This document shows positions 1-6,700 of a DNA stretch of 12,475 bases, one piece after another. Position 1 is the stretch's first letter. Every line of letters starts with the position of its first letter. The DNA is from an uncultured Methylococcaceae bacterium (GTDB lineage Bacteria > Pseudomonadota > Gammaproteobacteria > Methylococcales > Methylomonadaceae): assembly GCA_903903365.1 (NCBI GenBank), contig CAIUYS010000296.1, positions 1 through 12,475 of the forward strand, read 5' to 3'. Made by a program: the position numbers and the translations under genes. Below the pieces are notes generated by a model. That model worked only from the letters and a program-made list of their open reading frames with translations, did not search any database and was not told where the DNA came from.

Positions 1-98
1 GAGATGACGCCGGTTAATGGAAGTTTGTAGACTTGGAGATGTGGTGAAACAGGCCTGTTACTATTTATTGCCATCGTGTTATCCAGTGGTTGTTTTAA

Positions 99-257
99 TC
101 AAAAATCAACGCAACGACCTTTTTTCCCCAATCGCCATGGTGAGTAGGGAGCAAATTCTTTTACTCCTATTTTTTCAATAAACGCTTGGGTAGAAGTTTT
201 ATCGGGCATTGGCTGATCCGGTTGTACCGTACTCGGGTTAATAGTGTCTTCTATCAT
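99..257 (-). CDS. Hypothetical small protein, 52 residues (tentative)
   Basis: A short minus-strand frame with an ATG at 257 and a TGA at 99-101. The product starts MIEDTINPS, is rich in Pro, Asp and Thr in its first half, and ends in a basic tail (WRLGKKGRC). It has no signal peptide, membrane segment or recognisable domain. No good ribosome binding site lies just upstream; an AAAGG lies more than 30 bases away. The frame runs opposite a plus-strand stretch that looks like a lipoprotein leader (44-147), and both are unlikely to be real. The composition looks protein-like, which is the only support. I do not recognise the family. Confidence 0.33.
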   Translation of the reverse strand: MIEDTINPSTVQPDQPMPDKTSTQAFIEKIGVKEFAPYSPWRLGKKGRCVDF

Positions 258-401
258 GTTTTTTGAAAAAAACCATTTTACAATAATAACCTTTTATAGT
301 TTCAGGTTTTATCACTTGGATATTATTCCTGCTCACTTTTCTCTCTATGAAATCAGAGAAGGCAAAAGGTCGCAACCTTGTGCCGGTGAACTTTTTAACG
401 T

Positions 402-875
402 TTAATCACGCTCTTTTTGGGTTATATTGCCGTTATGGTCAATGATAACACTCCAATTATTACCTGCTGCATTAACGGTCAGATCATATTCTTCGCCAAC
501 GCCATTAGGATTTACCACCAAAATCGCCTCTTTAATATTGTAGGTATCGAAAGCCGCCTTTAAATTATCATGGGCAATAGCAGGCATCATATTTGATGTT
601 GTCACGTTGTCACCATTAACAAAAAAATGGCCATTACCTCTATACAACTCAATTATCGCCGCTTTATCTTTCTCGTCTTTAAAAGTAATTTCGTATAAAG
701 CTTGCTTAAAATGGGTTTTCTTTTCCGCAGAAATATCAATAGCGTTTGGATGTCTTTTGTAAAATTGATCCAATATCGGCGAGGGTATCGCATCTTTACT
801 CAAAATTTCAGCATTAACCGAAACTGATGACAATGCCAAGACTAAAAAACCCAGATTTAAAAAATTGTTACGCAT
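402..875 (-). CDS. Secreted PepSY-like domain protein
   Basis: A 157-residue protein with a clear Sec signal peptide: MRNNF, a hydrophobic core LGFLVLALSSVSV, and a predicted cleavage after VNA (residue 22). The mature part of about 135 residues holds repeated 'ILDQFYKRHPNA..I' and 'ALYEITFKDE' patterns, then 'NLKAAFDTYNIKEA' and 'EEYDLTVNAAGNNWSVIIDHNG'. These resemble the PepSY-like fold (two strands and a helix, often duplicated) found in periplasmic proteins. The domain call is from pattern memory. Function is unknown; PepSY-like proteins are often linked to protease inhibition or metal-related envelope functions, but nothing here decides that. An AGG about 12 bases before the ATG is a weak ribosome site. 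The genes around it do not suggest a pathway. Confidence 0.72.
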   Translation of the reverse strand: MRNNFLNLGFLVLALSSVSVNAEILSKDAIPSPILDQFYKRHPNAIDISAEKKTHFKQALYEITFKDEKDKAAIIELYRGNGHFFVNGDNVTTSNMMPAIAHDNLKAAFDTYNIKEAILVVNPNGVGEEYDLTVNAAGNNWSVIIDHNGNITQKERD

Positions 876-960
876 TACTATCGTTACCTGTAAATGATTG
901 TTATAAAATTAAATTATTCTATGGGTAGAGATTTTATAGTGCTTTGCTTCACCATTGATC

Positions 961-1170
961 TTACCGCTTTTTTAAAGCGTTGCCATTACCACAAATGACC
1001 ACCGCCAGTTTAAAACCACATGCCATTAAACCCAATATTGAAATAAACCAGACGCTTTCAATATAACTTACAAATGCAAAACACCAAAAAGATAAATACA
1101 TAAAGCGTTTTTTTATGCCACTATTTATAGATGTTGGTATAAAAATAATCCCTCTATCTTTGCATTTCAT
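961..1170 (-). CDS. Hypothetical small membrane protein (doubtful)
   Basis: A 69-residue frame whose residues 24-60 are strongly hydrophobic (FMYLSFWCFAFVSY, then WFISILGLMACG and LAVVICG), enough for one or two membrane segments, with a basic C-terminal end NALKKR. A second ATG at 1101 would give a 46-residue protein beginning MYLSFWC. Neither start has a ribosome binding site. It lies 85 bases upstream of the PepSY-like gene on the same strand. The hydrophobic pattern and positive-inside ends favour a real protein, but AT-rich DNA can give such frames by chance. No family recognised. Confidence 0.3.
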   Translation of the reverse strand: MKCKDRGIIFIPTSINSGIKKRFMYLSFWCFAFVSYIESVWFISILGLMACGFKLAVVICGNGNALKKR

Positions 1171-1683
1171 ACCCGGTATGAATTACTTTTTGGGATGGTA
1201 TCGCACGATTTCCCTCACAACAACTGCACCGAAGATGCACTTGTCATGCATTACATCAAGACTGATTATCAAGACTTGATTAAAAAATTTCACTATCTTA
1301 CTCGTCCAAGGCTTACTTTCCAATACTTCAAAGTTAACCGTTTAATTATAGTGATAACTCAGTCGTTAAATTATAGAACACGGATGCCACGGATTTAATT
1401 GATAAAGACAGATAAGGAATGCTTATTAATCTCATAAAAAGCTGATCCACCAAGACAGCCCATTTTAAGCGGGTCTATTTTACAGACACCCTCCATCCCT
1501 TCAATGGCTATTTTCAACTACCCATAAAATGCACTGAACCCTTATAATCGGCGTCATGCGTGTTCTAAAGTGATACCAGTTTAACGTTGATGGATCAGTA
1601 TTGACTGGTTTGATAACCCGTTTATGAATTATGACTTTGATGAATTGATGTTATTCTATTATTTTAACGACCCTGTTTTAAAA
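1171..1683. other. Intergenic stretch with a dispersed repeat and a possible -10 box
   Basis: About 510 bases without a convincing gene. The plus frame 1195-1398 has no protein-like features. A repeat unit lies at 1364-1385. A perfect TATAAT at 1543-1548 could be the -10 box of the FemAB-like gene downstream, but no good -35 element sits at the right distance. Another weak candidate is TTGACT at 1601-1606. Nothing else could be identified. Confidence 0.5.
1364..1385 (+). repeat. Dispersed repeat copy A (ATAGAACACGGAT type)
   Basis: CGTTAAA, two variable bases, then ATAGAACACGGAT. It matches 20 of 22 bases at 5051-5072 in the same orientation. Here a second ACGGAT follows (1380-1385 and 1390-1395), so the element carries short internal repeats. 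Both copies are intergenic. Confidence 0.6.
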
Positions 1684-2820
1684 ATGGACATAAAACAAAT
1701 CAGTAGTATGGCGCAAGTTGATTATGCCGAGTGGAACCGTCTTGCCGGTGACGCCTACCCTTTTATGCGCCATGAATTTTTATTGGCGCTGGAGCAAAGT
1801 GGTTCTATCGCCGTGCAAACGGGTTGGATGCCTGCACATTTACTGGTGTTGGATAAAGAGGAACTGGTTGCTTTTATGCCGCTGTATCTTAAACAACATT
1901 CCCGGGGTGAATATGTGTTTGATCATCAGTGGGCACAGGCGTATCAGCAACATGAACTGGACTATTATCCAAAGTGGCTGACCTCCATCCCGCTAACGCC
2001 TTGTCAGGGTTCACGTATTGTTGTTAAGGCCGCTATCGACCCGCTTGAGATTACGCAACTCTTGTTGACGTTTATAAAACAGCTTTCGGAACAGAGGGGC
2101 ATTTCTTCATGGCATTGCCTGTTCCCTGCACTTCATCAAGTTGAGTTATTTCGGTCATTGAATTTAAGTATTCGTGAGGGTGTGCAGTTTCAGTGGTTTA
2201 ACCAGGGCTATCGGGATTTTAATGATTTTTTGCAAACCTTAAGTGCCAGTAAACGCAAAATGCTGAAACGTGAACGCCGCCGAGTCAGTGATCAAGGCGT
2301 TAGTTTATTGCGTATAGCAGGACCGGATGTCAGTGACGAGCAATGGCAGGCATTTTTTGAATTTTATGCAATGACGTATTTAAAAAAGGGCTCGCAGCCG
2401 TATTTGAATCCGGCATTTTTTAAACAAATAGCCGAGACCATGGGCGAGCAATTATTACTGATTCTGGCGGTTAAAGACGACAAACCGATTGCGGCAGCAT
2501 TAAGTTTTATCGGTGCCGATACGTTATATGGCCGTTATTGGGGCTGCTACGAAGAGTATAATGGCCTGCATTTTGAAGCCTGTTATTACCAAGGTATGGA
2601 TTATTGCATTGAACAGGGGTTAAAGCAGTTTGATTCAGGCGCTCAAGGAGAACATAAAATCTCGCGCGGCTTTGAACCAGTCACTACGTATTCTGCACAT
2701 TGGCTCAAAGATGTCCGGTTTGCAAAAGCAATCGATCAGTTTCTAACCGAAGAACAAAAAGCGGTGCAACGTTATAAAAAAGATGCTGCTTCTTATTTGC
2801 CCTTTAAACAGGAAACATAA
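1684..2820 (+). CDS. FemAB-like / GNAT-fold acyltransferase family protein (DUF482 type)
   Basis: A 378-residue protein from the ATG at 1684. An earlier ATG at 1624 would add 20 residues of poor quality (MNYDFDELMLFYY); the family normally begins about 15 residues before the WNRLAG motif, so 1684 is preferred. Neither start has a ribosome binding site. Motifs in order: WNRLAGDAYPFMRHEFL (17-33), LYLKQHSRGEYVFDHQWA (67-84), YYPKWLTSIPLTP (94-106), SSWHCLFP (141-148), SASKRKMLKRERRRV (187-201), YGRYWGCYEEYNGLHFEACYY (282-302, bridged) and DSGAQGEHKISRGF (317-330). These are typical of the widespread FemAB_like family, related to Fem peptidyltransferases and GNAT enzymes. No signal peptide is visible, so it is probably cytoplasmic. 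The substrate is unknown; the often-used name 'peptidoglycan biosynthesis protein' is only by analogy. It is followed by a rubredoxin gene with its own promoter, so the two are probably separate units. Confidence 0.85.
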   Translation: MDIKQISSMAQVDYAEWNRLAGDAYPFMRHEFLLALEQSGSIAVQTGWMPAHLLVLDKEELVAFMPLYLKQHSRGEYVFDHQWAQAYQQHELDYYPKWLTSIPLTPCQGSRIVVKAAIDPLEITQLLLTFIKQLSEQRGISSWHCLFPALHQVELFRSLNLSIREGVQFQWFNQGYRDFNDFLQTLSASKRKMLKRERRRVSDQGVSLLRIAGPDVSDEQWQAFFEFYAMTYLKKGSQPYLNPAFFKQIAETMGEQLLLILAVKDDKPIAAALSFIGADTLYGRYWGCYEEYNGLHFEACYYQGMDYCIEQGLKQFDSGAQGEHKISRGFEPVTTYSAHWLKDVRFAKAIDQFLTEEQKAVQRYKKDAASYLPFKQET

Positions 2821-2826
2821 CGCGCA

Positions 2827-2854
2827 TTGAAAATTAACCTGAAACTGTTATAGT
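2827..2854 (+). promoter_or_regulatory. Probable sigma-70 promoter of the rubredoxin gene
   Basis: TTGAAA (2827-2832), a 16-base spacer and TATAGT (2849-2854), each box 5 of 6 to consensus. It lies just after the upstream stop codon and about 60 bases before the rubredoxin ATG, leaving a leader of roughly 50 bases. Confidence 0.5.
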
Positions 2855-2860
2855 CAGGTT
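2836..2860. repeat. Inverted repeat over the rubredoxin promoter
   Basis: AACCTGA (2836-2842) and TCAGGTT (2854-2860) form a perfect 7-bp inverted repeat around an 11-base centre that contains most of the -10 box. It could be an operator for an unknown regulator, or a weak terminator for the gene ending 16 bases upstream; no long T-run follows, which argues against a terminator. Confidence 0.4.
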
Positions 2861-2913
2861 TGCTTTACGAAATGTAGAATTGGTTTTTAATTATTAGCTG
2901 ATGGAAAATAGAG

Positions 2914-3084
2914 ATGTCCGATTATAAAAAATACGTGTGCGATATTTGCGATCATATCTATGATGAAGAAGACGGTGATCCGGAATCAGGCATTGCACCA
3001 GGTACGCGGTGGGAAGATGTTCCAGAAGACTGGCGTTGCCCTGAATGTGGCGTAGGTAAAAGTGATTACCTATTCCTGGATTAA
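2914..3084 (+). CDS. Rubredoxin
   Basis: A 56-residue protein, the usual rubredoxin length. The two iron-binding pairs are intact: C9-x-x-C12 in YVCDICDHIYDE and C42-x-x-C45 in WRCPECGVGKSDY. The conserved aromatic and turn residues (Y7, Y16, PGTRWEDVPEDW at 29-40) are present. It is a small cytoplasmic Fe(SCys)4 electron carrier; its redox partners are not encoded nearby. There is a promoter at 2827-2854 and a terminator at 3097-3135, so it is probably expressed alone. The start codon lacks a strong ribosome site. Identification is secure; the physiological role (oxidative stress reduction, alkane-type oxidation or other) cannot be told from the sequence. Confidence 0.95.
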   Translation: MSDYKKYVCDICDHIYDEEDGDPESGIAPGTRWEDVPEDWRCPECGVGKSDYLFLD

Positions 3085-3096
3085 GGCAATTTTCTG

Positions 3097-3135
3097 CAAA
3101 GGCAATACCCGGCTTGTGGTGTCTTTGATTTTTTT
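3097..3135 (+). terminator. Rho-independent terminator after the rubredoxin gene
   Basis: CAAAGGCA (3097-3104) pairs with TGTCTTTG (3120-3127) over 8 bp with one G-T wobble, around a 15-base loop, followed by A and seven Ts (3129-3135). It sits 13 bases after the stop codon. The stem is modest and the loop long, so strength is uncertain. Confidence 0.5.
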
Positions 3136-3198
3136 CACAAACGTAGCCAACCGTTTAACTCATAAAACGATGCAGGTCCGGATTTAAAACCCCTACCG

Positions 3199-3240
3199 AA
3201 ACGTTTGAAGGTTTCAAATAGTTTTTAAAATATATATTTT
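3199..3240. repeat. Cluster of short palindromes upstream of bluB
   Basis: AAACGTTT (3199-3206), TTTGAA-ggt-TTCAAA (3204-3218) and AAAATATATATTTT (3227-3240) follow one another in AT-rich DNA. They could be regulator sites or simply part of the promoter region; a poor promoter TTTCAA (3212-3217), 17 bases, TATTTT (3235-3240) overlaps them. Confidence 0.3.
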
Positions 3241-3255
3241 CAGATAAATAATTTC

Positions 3256-3295
3256 TCTGTCGACAGATACCATCCCTTCAAGGGATGTTATCTGT
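3256..3295 (+). promoter_or_regulatory. Strong hairpin in the leader of bluB-cobT
   Basis: ACAGATA (3263-3269) pairs with TATCTGT (3289-3295), and CATCCCTT with AAGGGATG inside it (3271-3278 and 3280-3287), giving about 15 pairs with one C-T mismatch and a tiny loop. The left arm is shared with a second perfect palindrome, TCTGTCGACAGA (3256-3267). No T-run follows, so it is not a simple terminator. It ends 59 bases before bluB. It may be an operator or a leader RNA structure; it does not match the cobalamin riboswitch, whose B12 box is not seen. Confidence 0.42.
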
Positions 3296-3354
3296 ATGAG
3301 CCTACAGCAACGGTCTGCACTCTACCCGTCCTTTATTTTAAACGATTCTAAAAC

Positions 3355-4008
3355 ATGACCAAAAACCGTTTCTCTGATGCAGAGTGTGCCGCTGTCTACA
3401 AGGCTATTTATGAGCGCCGTGATATGCGCCATTTTTTATCAGACCCCATCGCCCCGGAAATTTTAACCCGCTTGCTGGATGCCGCCCATCATGCGCCTAG
3501 TGTTGGTTTTATGCAGCCGTGGCGGTTTATTCGTATCAGTTGCCCGGACTTGCGGCAGTCTATTCATGGTTTGGTTGAGCAGGAACGCCTAAGCACCGCC
3601 CAAGCTTTAAATGAGCGTGAAGACGAATTTATGAAGTTAAAAGTGGAAGGAATCATGGAGTGCCCTGTGGTTTTGGTCGCCGCCCTTTGTGGACAACGTG
3701 ACCAATATATTTTTGGTCGTCGCACGTTGCCGGAAATGGATTTGGCATCGCTGTCCTGCGCCATACAAAATATGTGGTTGGCGGCACGCGCAGAAGGTTT
3801 GGGTTTAGGCTGGGTATCCATGTTTGAGCCGGAAGCCTTAAAAAACTTATTGAACATGCCTGAAGACAGTCGACCCATCGCCATTTTATGTTTGGGTCAC
3901 GTCGAACAATTTTATGACAAACCGATGCTGGAACAGCAACACTGGGAAGATCGTAAGAACCTTAATACCTTGTTATTTGAAAACACCTGGAATACGCCGT
4001 GCCCCTAG
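3355..4008 (+). CDS. bluB: 5,6-dimethylbenzimidazole synthase BluB
   Basis: A 217-residue flavoenzyme of the nitroreductase fold that breaks down FMNH2 with oxygen to give 5,6-dimethylbenzimidazole, the lower ligand of vitamin B12. Visible motifs: YERRDMRHF (19-27) with the catalytic-type Asp23, AAHHAPSVGFMQPWRFIR (43-60) for flavin binding, GRRTLPEMDLASLSCAIQN (121-139) and GLGLGWVSMFEPEAL (148-162), where Ser155 matches the essential serine of Sinorhizobium BluB (Asp32/Ser167 there). These features distinguish it from ordinary nitroreductases. The length is slightly under the 227 residues of the Sinorhizobium protein. Its last 10 bases overlap the start of cobT, which performs the next step, so the two are translationally coupled. 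The leader holds strong palindromes but no cobalamin riboswitch that I can see. Confidence 0.93.
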   Translation: MTKNRFSDAECAAVYKAIYERRDMRHFLSDPIAPEILTRLLDAAHHAPSVGFMQPWRFIRISCPDLRQSIHGLVEQERLSTAQALNEREDEFMKLKVEGIMECPVVLVAALCGQRDQYIFGRRTLPEMDLASLSCAIQNMWLAARAEGLGLGWVSMFEPEALKNLLNMPEDSRPIAILCLGHVEQFYDKPMLEQQHWEDRKNLNTLLFENTWNTPCP

Positions 4009-5033
4009 ATTTTGTTATTGCCCCCCGCTCTGAAACCCTTAGCCTATTATTACAAACTAAAATAGACCAGAAAACCAAGCCATTGGGCGCCTTAGGTCAA
4101 CTGGAAGCGTTAGCCCTACAAATCGGGTTGTGCCAAAACACCCTGACACCCAGTCTAAACAAACCCTGCATCATGATTTTTGCAGGCGACCATGGCATTG
4201 TTGAATCGGGAGTAAGCGCCTATCCGCAAACCGTTACCGCGCAAATGGTCGCCAATTTTTTGTCTGGAGGAGCGGCTATCAGTGTTATTGCCAAGCAACA
4301 CCAACTGGAATTACTGATTGTTGATGCCGGAGTCAATGCTGATTTAGAGAGCCATCCCAAGCTGATTGATGCAAAAATGGCTAAAGGAACGCTTAACTTT
4401 TCAACCGATCCGGCCATGAGTCTGGAGGTTTGTACGCAAGCCATACACGCTGGAGCAAAACAGGTCTTACAGCAAATTAATGACGGCTGTAATTGCATCG
4501 GTTTTGGTGAAATGGGGATCGGCAATACCTCGTCTGCCGCTTTACTGATGCACTGTTTAACCGCCATCCCGTTGGCACAATGCGTTGGCCGTGGCACCGG
4601 TTTAAATGATGAGCAGTTACAAAATAAATTAGCCGTTTTGCAGCAAGCACTCAATCAGCATAAAGAAATAACACAGACTTTAGACGTGTTAGCCACTTTT
4701 GGCGGGTTTGAAATCGCCATGATGGTCGGTGCGTATCTTAAAGCTGCCGAGTCCGGCATGTTAATTATGGTGGATGGTTTTATAGCCAGTACAGCGCTTT
4801 TGGTCGCCTATAAACTGCACCCTCAAGTGCTCGATTATTGTGTATTTTGCCATGTTTCCAACGAACAGGGGCACCAAGCTTTGTTGGATCAGTTTAAAGC
4901 CAAGCCCTTGTTGAATCTGGACTTACGTTTGGGAGAAGGCTCCGGCATTGCCCTCGCCTATCCATTATTGCAATCAGCGGTCATATTTTTGAATCAAATG
5001 TCCACCTTTGCTGAAGCAGGGGTTGATCATTAA
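3999..5033 (+). CDS. cobT: Nicotinate-nucleotide--dimethylbenzimidazole phosphoribosyltransferase CobT
   Basis: A 344-residue enzyme that transfers phosphoribose from nicotinate mononucleotide to dimethylbenzimidazole, giving alpha-ribazole phosphate for the cobalamin nucleotide loop. It starts with GTG at 3999, inside the end of bluB, with GGA about 10 bases upstream. Family motifs: KTKPLGALGQLE (25-36), FAGDHGIVESGVSAYPQ (61-77), NFLSGGAAI (86-94), GFGEMGIGNTSSAA (168-181), VGRGTGL (196-202), ATFGGFEIAMMVGAYL (232-247), MVDGFIASTALL (257-268), SNEQGH (287-292) and LRLGEGSGIAL (309-319), with Glu313 equivalent to the catalytic Glu317 of Salmonella CobT. The length is close to the usual 350. 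No other corrin genes are in the window, so whether the organism makes or only repairs cobamides is not visible. Confidence 0.95.
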   Translation: MPLDFVIAPRSETLSLLLQTKIDQKTKPLGALGQLEALALQIGLCQNTLTPSLNKPCIMIFAGDHGIVESGVSAYPQTVTAQMVANFLSGGAAISVIAKQHQLELLIVDAGVNADLESHPKLIDAKMAKGTLNFSTDPAMSLEVCTQAIHAGAKQVLQQINDGCNCIGFGEMGIGNTSSAALLMHCLTAIPLAQCVGRGTGLNDEQLQNKLAVLQQALNQHKEITQTLDVLATFGGFEIAMMVGAYLKAAESGMLIMVDGFIASTALLVAYKLHPQVLDYCVFCHVSNEQGHQALLDQFKAKPLLNLDLRLGEGSGIALAYPLLQSAVIFLNQMSTFAEAGVDH

Positions 5034-5050
5034 ATCGTACTTTGAGTGAC

Positions 5051-5072
5051 CGTTAAAAAATAGAACACGGAT
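5051..5072 (+). repeat. Dispersed repeat copy B (ATAGAACACGGAT type)
   Basis: Second copy of the unit at 1364-1385, in the same orientation and 20 of 22 bases identical, starting 17 bases after the cobT stop codon. The following stretch GTAGGTCGGAATAAGACC (5097-5114) resembles other common intergenic repeats but no second copy lies in this window. Confidence 0.6.
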
Positions 5073-5139
5073 TTCAGCGATAACAAGCAATAGGCGTAGG
5101 TCGGAATAAGACCACCCCATAGACATCAAGTTAAGACAT

Positions 5140-5205
5140 TTCACCACGAAGACACGAAGATTTTACTTTGGTTTTTCTTCGTGAACTTCGTGTCTTCGTG
5201 GTGAA
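5140..5205. repeat. 20-bp perfect inverted repeat between cobT and gpsA
   Basis: The arms 5140-5159 and 5186-5205 are exact complements (TTCACCACGAAGACACGAAG and its reverse), with a 26-base loop. Imperfect pairing continues outward (CATCAAGTTAA at 5124-5134 against TTAAGTTGATG at 5215-5225) into the gpsA end. It lies 106 bases after cobT and 8 bases after the convergent gpsA stop, so it may stop transcription from both sides, though it lacks a clean T-run. The same 20-mer opens the inverted repeat at 12043 and closes it at 12422. Confidence 0.8.
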
Positions 5206-5213
5206 TTAAATCT

Positions 5214-6224
5214 TTAAGTTGATGTTGATTCGGCTTTCTGCTCACGCCCCAATAGATTTTGAACGGCTGTTCTGGGTGCCAAACCTTCGTACAGCACTTT
5301 ATAGGTTTGTTCGGTAATGGGCATGTCTATGGCGAGTTTCATTGCCAGTAAAAAGGTTTCTCTGGCTGCGGAAATACCTTCAATTTCTTGACCAATTTCC
5401 TGGGTGGCGGTTGCTATATCTTTACCTTGCCCCAACGCCAAACCAAAGCGCCGGTTTCTGGATTGATTGTCGGTACAGGTTAAAATAAGATCACCCAATC
5501 CCGCCAAGCCCATAAAGGTTTCCTGTTTGCCGCCCAGCGCAACGCCCAAACGAATGATTTCGTTAAGACCCCGTGTTATTAGGGCAGCCCGGGTATTGGC
5601 ACCATAACCCAGACCATCGGCAATGCCTGCGGCAATAGCCAGAACATTTTTTACTGCGCCCCCCACTTCGACGCCCACCACATCCGAACTGGTATAGATT
5701 CTAAAATGACCGCTATGAAAGATACCACTCAGTTGTTTGGCAAAACTTGGCTGAACAGAGGCTATGGTAATGGCCGTTGGCAAGTTGGCAGCCACTTCAT
5801 GAGCAAACGTGGGGCCTGAAAGAATGGCGGACGGAGTTTTTGTGGTAAAAATTTTGGCGACTATTTCATGGAGTAAAGAACCGTCATCCGGATTAAAACC
5901 TTTACTGGCCCACGCAATTTTTATTTCACTGGATAAATACGGTTTAAGCTCAATCAAGGTTGTTTTAAACACATGACTGGGCACGCAAACCAGTATCACA
6001 TTGCTAAATGCAGCCACGTCAGCCAAATCGTGGGTCACAGTCAGGTTTGCAGGAAAAGGATGGTCAGGTAAATAGCGCTTGTTTTGACGGTCTTGGGCAA
6101 GAGCCGCTATGTGATCAGGGTTATGCCCCCATAATAAAGTCTGACAGCCATTTCTGGCTGCCAGAAGTGCTAGCGCCGTCCCCCATGAACCGGCGCCCAA
6201 TATGGCTATTTTTTTGTTAATCAC
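5214..6224 (-). CDS. gpsA: Glycerol-3-phosphate dehydrogenase [NAD(P)+]
   Basis: A 336-residue cytoplasmic enzyme that reduces dihydroxyacetone phosphate to sn-glycerol-3-phosphate, the backbone for phospholipids. E. coli GpsA has 339 residues. The N-terminal Rossmann motif is ILGAGSWGTALA (8-19). Further family marks: WASKGF (105-110) with Lys109, LSGPTFAHEVA (135-145), GGAVKNVLAIAAG (188-200) with catalytic-type Lys192, NTRAALITRGLNE (210-222), and AGLGDLILTCTDNQSRNRRFG (241-261). The start is GTG at 6224, only 5 bases after the secB stop; no ATG fits. The adjacency secB-gpsA is conserved in gammaproteobacteria and implies cotranscription. A 20-bp inverted repeat lies directly downstream. 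Confidence 0.96.
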   Translation of the reverse strand: MINKKIAILGAGSWGTALALLAARNGCQTLLWGHNPDHIAALAQDRQNKRYLPDHPFPANLTVTHDLADVAAFSNVILVCVPSHVFKTTLIELKPYLSSEIKIAWASKGFNPDDGSLLHEIVAKIFTTKTPSAILSGPTFAHEVAANLPTAITIASVQPSFAKQLSGIFHSGHFRIYTSSDVVGVEVGGAVKNVLAIAAGIADGLGYGANTRAALITRGLNEIIRLGVALGGKQETFMGLAGLGDLILTCTDNQSRNRRFGLALGQGKDIATATQEIGQEIEGISAARETFLLAMKLAIDMPITEQTYKVLYEGLAPRTAVQNLLGREQKAESTST

Positions 6225-6229
6225 ATCAA

Positions 6230-6700
6230 TTAATTGATGGTTTCAGAGCCGGGAACTTGTTGTTGCGTTTGTTGTAAATGCTGTGAATACAAGGCATCAA
6301 AGTTTACCGGCGCTAACAGTAGCTGCGGAAAACCGCCTTTTGCAACAAGGTCAGATACCGCTTCGCGTGCATAAGGGAATAGAATATTTGGGCAGAAACT
6401 GCCTACCATAGGGCCCATTTCTTGATCAGTAAAACCGCTTAAGGCAAAAATTCCGGCTTGATTGACTTCAACCAGATAAGCGATTTTATCGTTGCTTTTA
6501 ACGGTAATAGTGACAGTAAGCGCTACTTCATATAATGAATTCTCTAATGGCTCAACGTGAGATCCAAGATTAAAATCAACAGTGGGTTCCCATTTTTCTG
6601 TGAAGATGCTGGGTGAGTTGGGTGTTTCAAAAGACATGTCTTTTGTATAAATTTTTTGGATAGAGAATTGTTTGTCTACTGCTGTTTGTTCTTCGGCCAT
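6230..6700 (-). CDS. secB: Protein-export chaperone SecB
   Basis: A 156-residue protein (155 in E. coli), a homotetrameric cytoplasmic chaperone that keeps precursors unfolded and hands them to SecA. Typical marks: FSIQKIYTKDMSFETPNSP (12-30), IFTEKWEP (32-39), VEVNQAGIF (77-85), CPNILFPYAREAVSDLV (103-119) and GGFPQLLLAPVNFDALY (122-138). Both termini are short, polar and variable, as usual. It lies between the rhodanese gene (78-base gap) and gpsA (5-base gap). The start lacks a Shine-Dalgarno sequence; instead TTAACCTA stands 10 bases before the ATG, as it also does before the rhodanese gene. In E. coli the glutaredoxin gene grxC separates yibN and secB; here there is no room for it. Confidence 0.97.
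   Translation of the reverse strand: MAEEQTAVDKQFSIQKIYTKDMSFETPNSPSIFTEKWEPTVDFNLGSHVEPLENSLYEVALTVTITVKSNDKIAYLVEVNQAGIFALSGFTDQEMGPMVGSFCPNILFPYAREAVSDLVAKGGFPQLLLAPVNFDALYSQHLQQTQQQVPGSETIN

Noticed and set aside
366..379. AAGGT-CGCA-ACCTT as terminator of the PepSY-like gene
   Set aside because: Only 5 pairs with a short T-run on the minus strand; too weak to call.
1195..1398. 67-codon plus-strand frame starting MVSHDFPHNN
   Set aside because: It runs through the dispersed repeat at its end, has no ribosome site beyond GGG, no domain, and an unstructured composition, so it is most likely chance.
1442..1598. CTGATCCA and TGGATCAG as an inverted repeat
   Set aside because: An 8-bp match 141 bases apart is close to chance expectation in a region of this size.
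3136..3354. Cobalamin riboswitch upstream of bluB
   Set aside because: No B12 box or the other conserved segments could be found; the structures present are simple palindromes.
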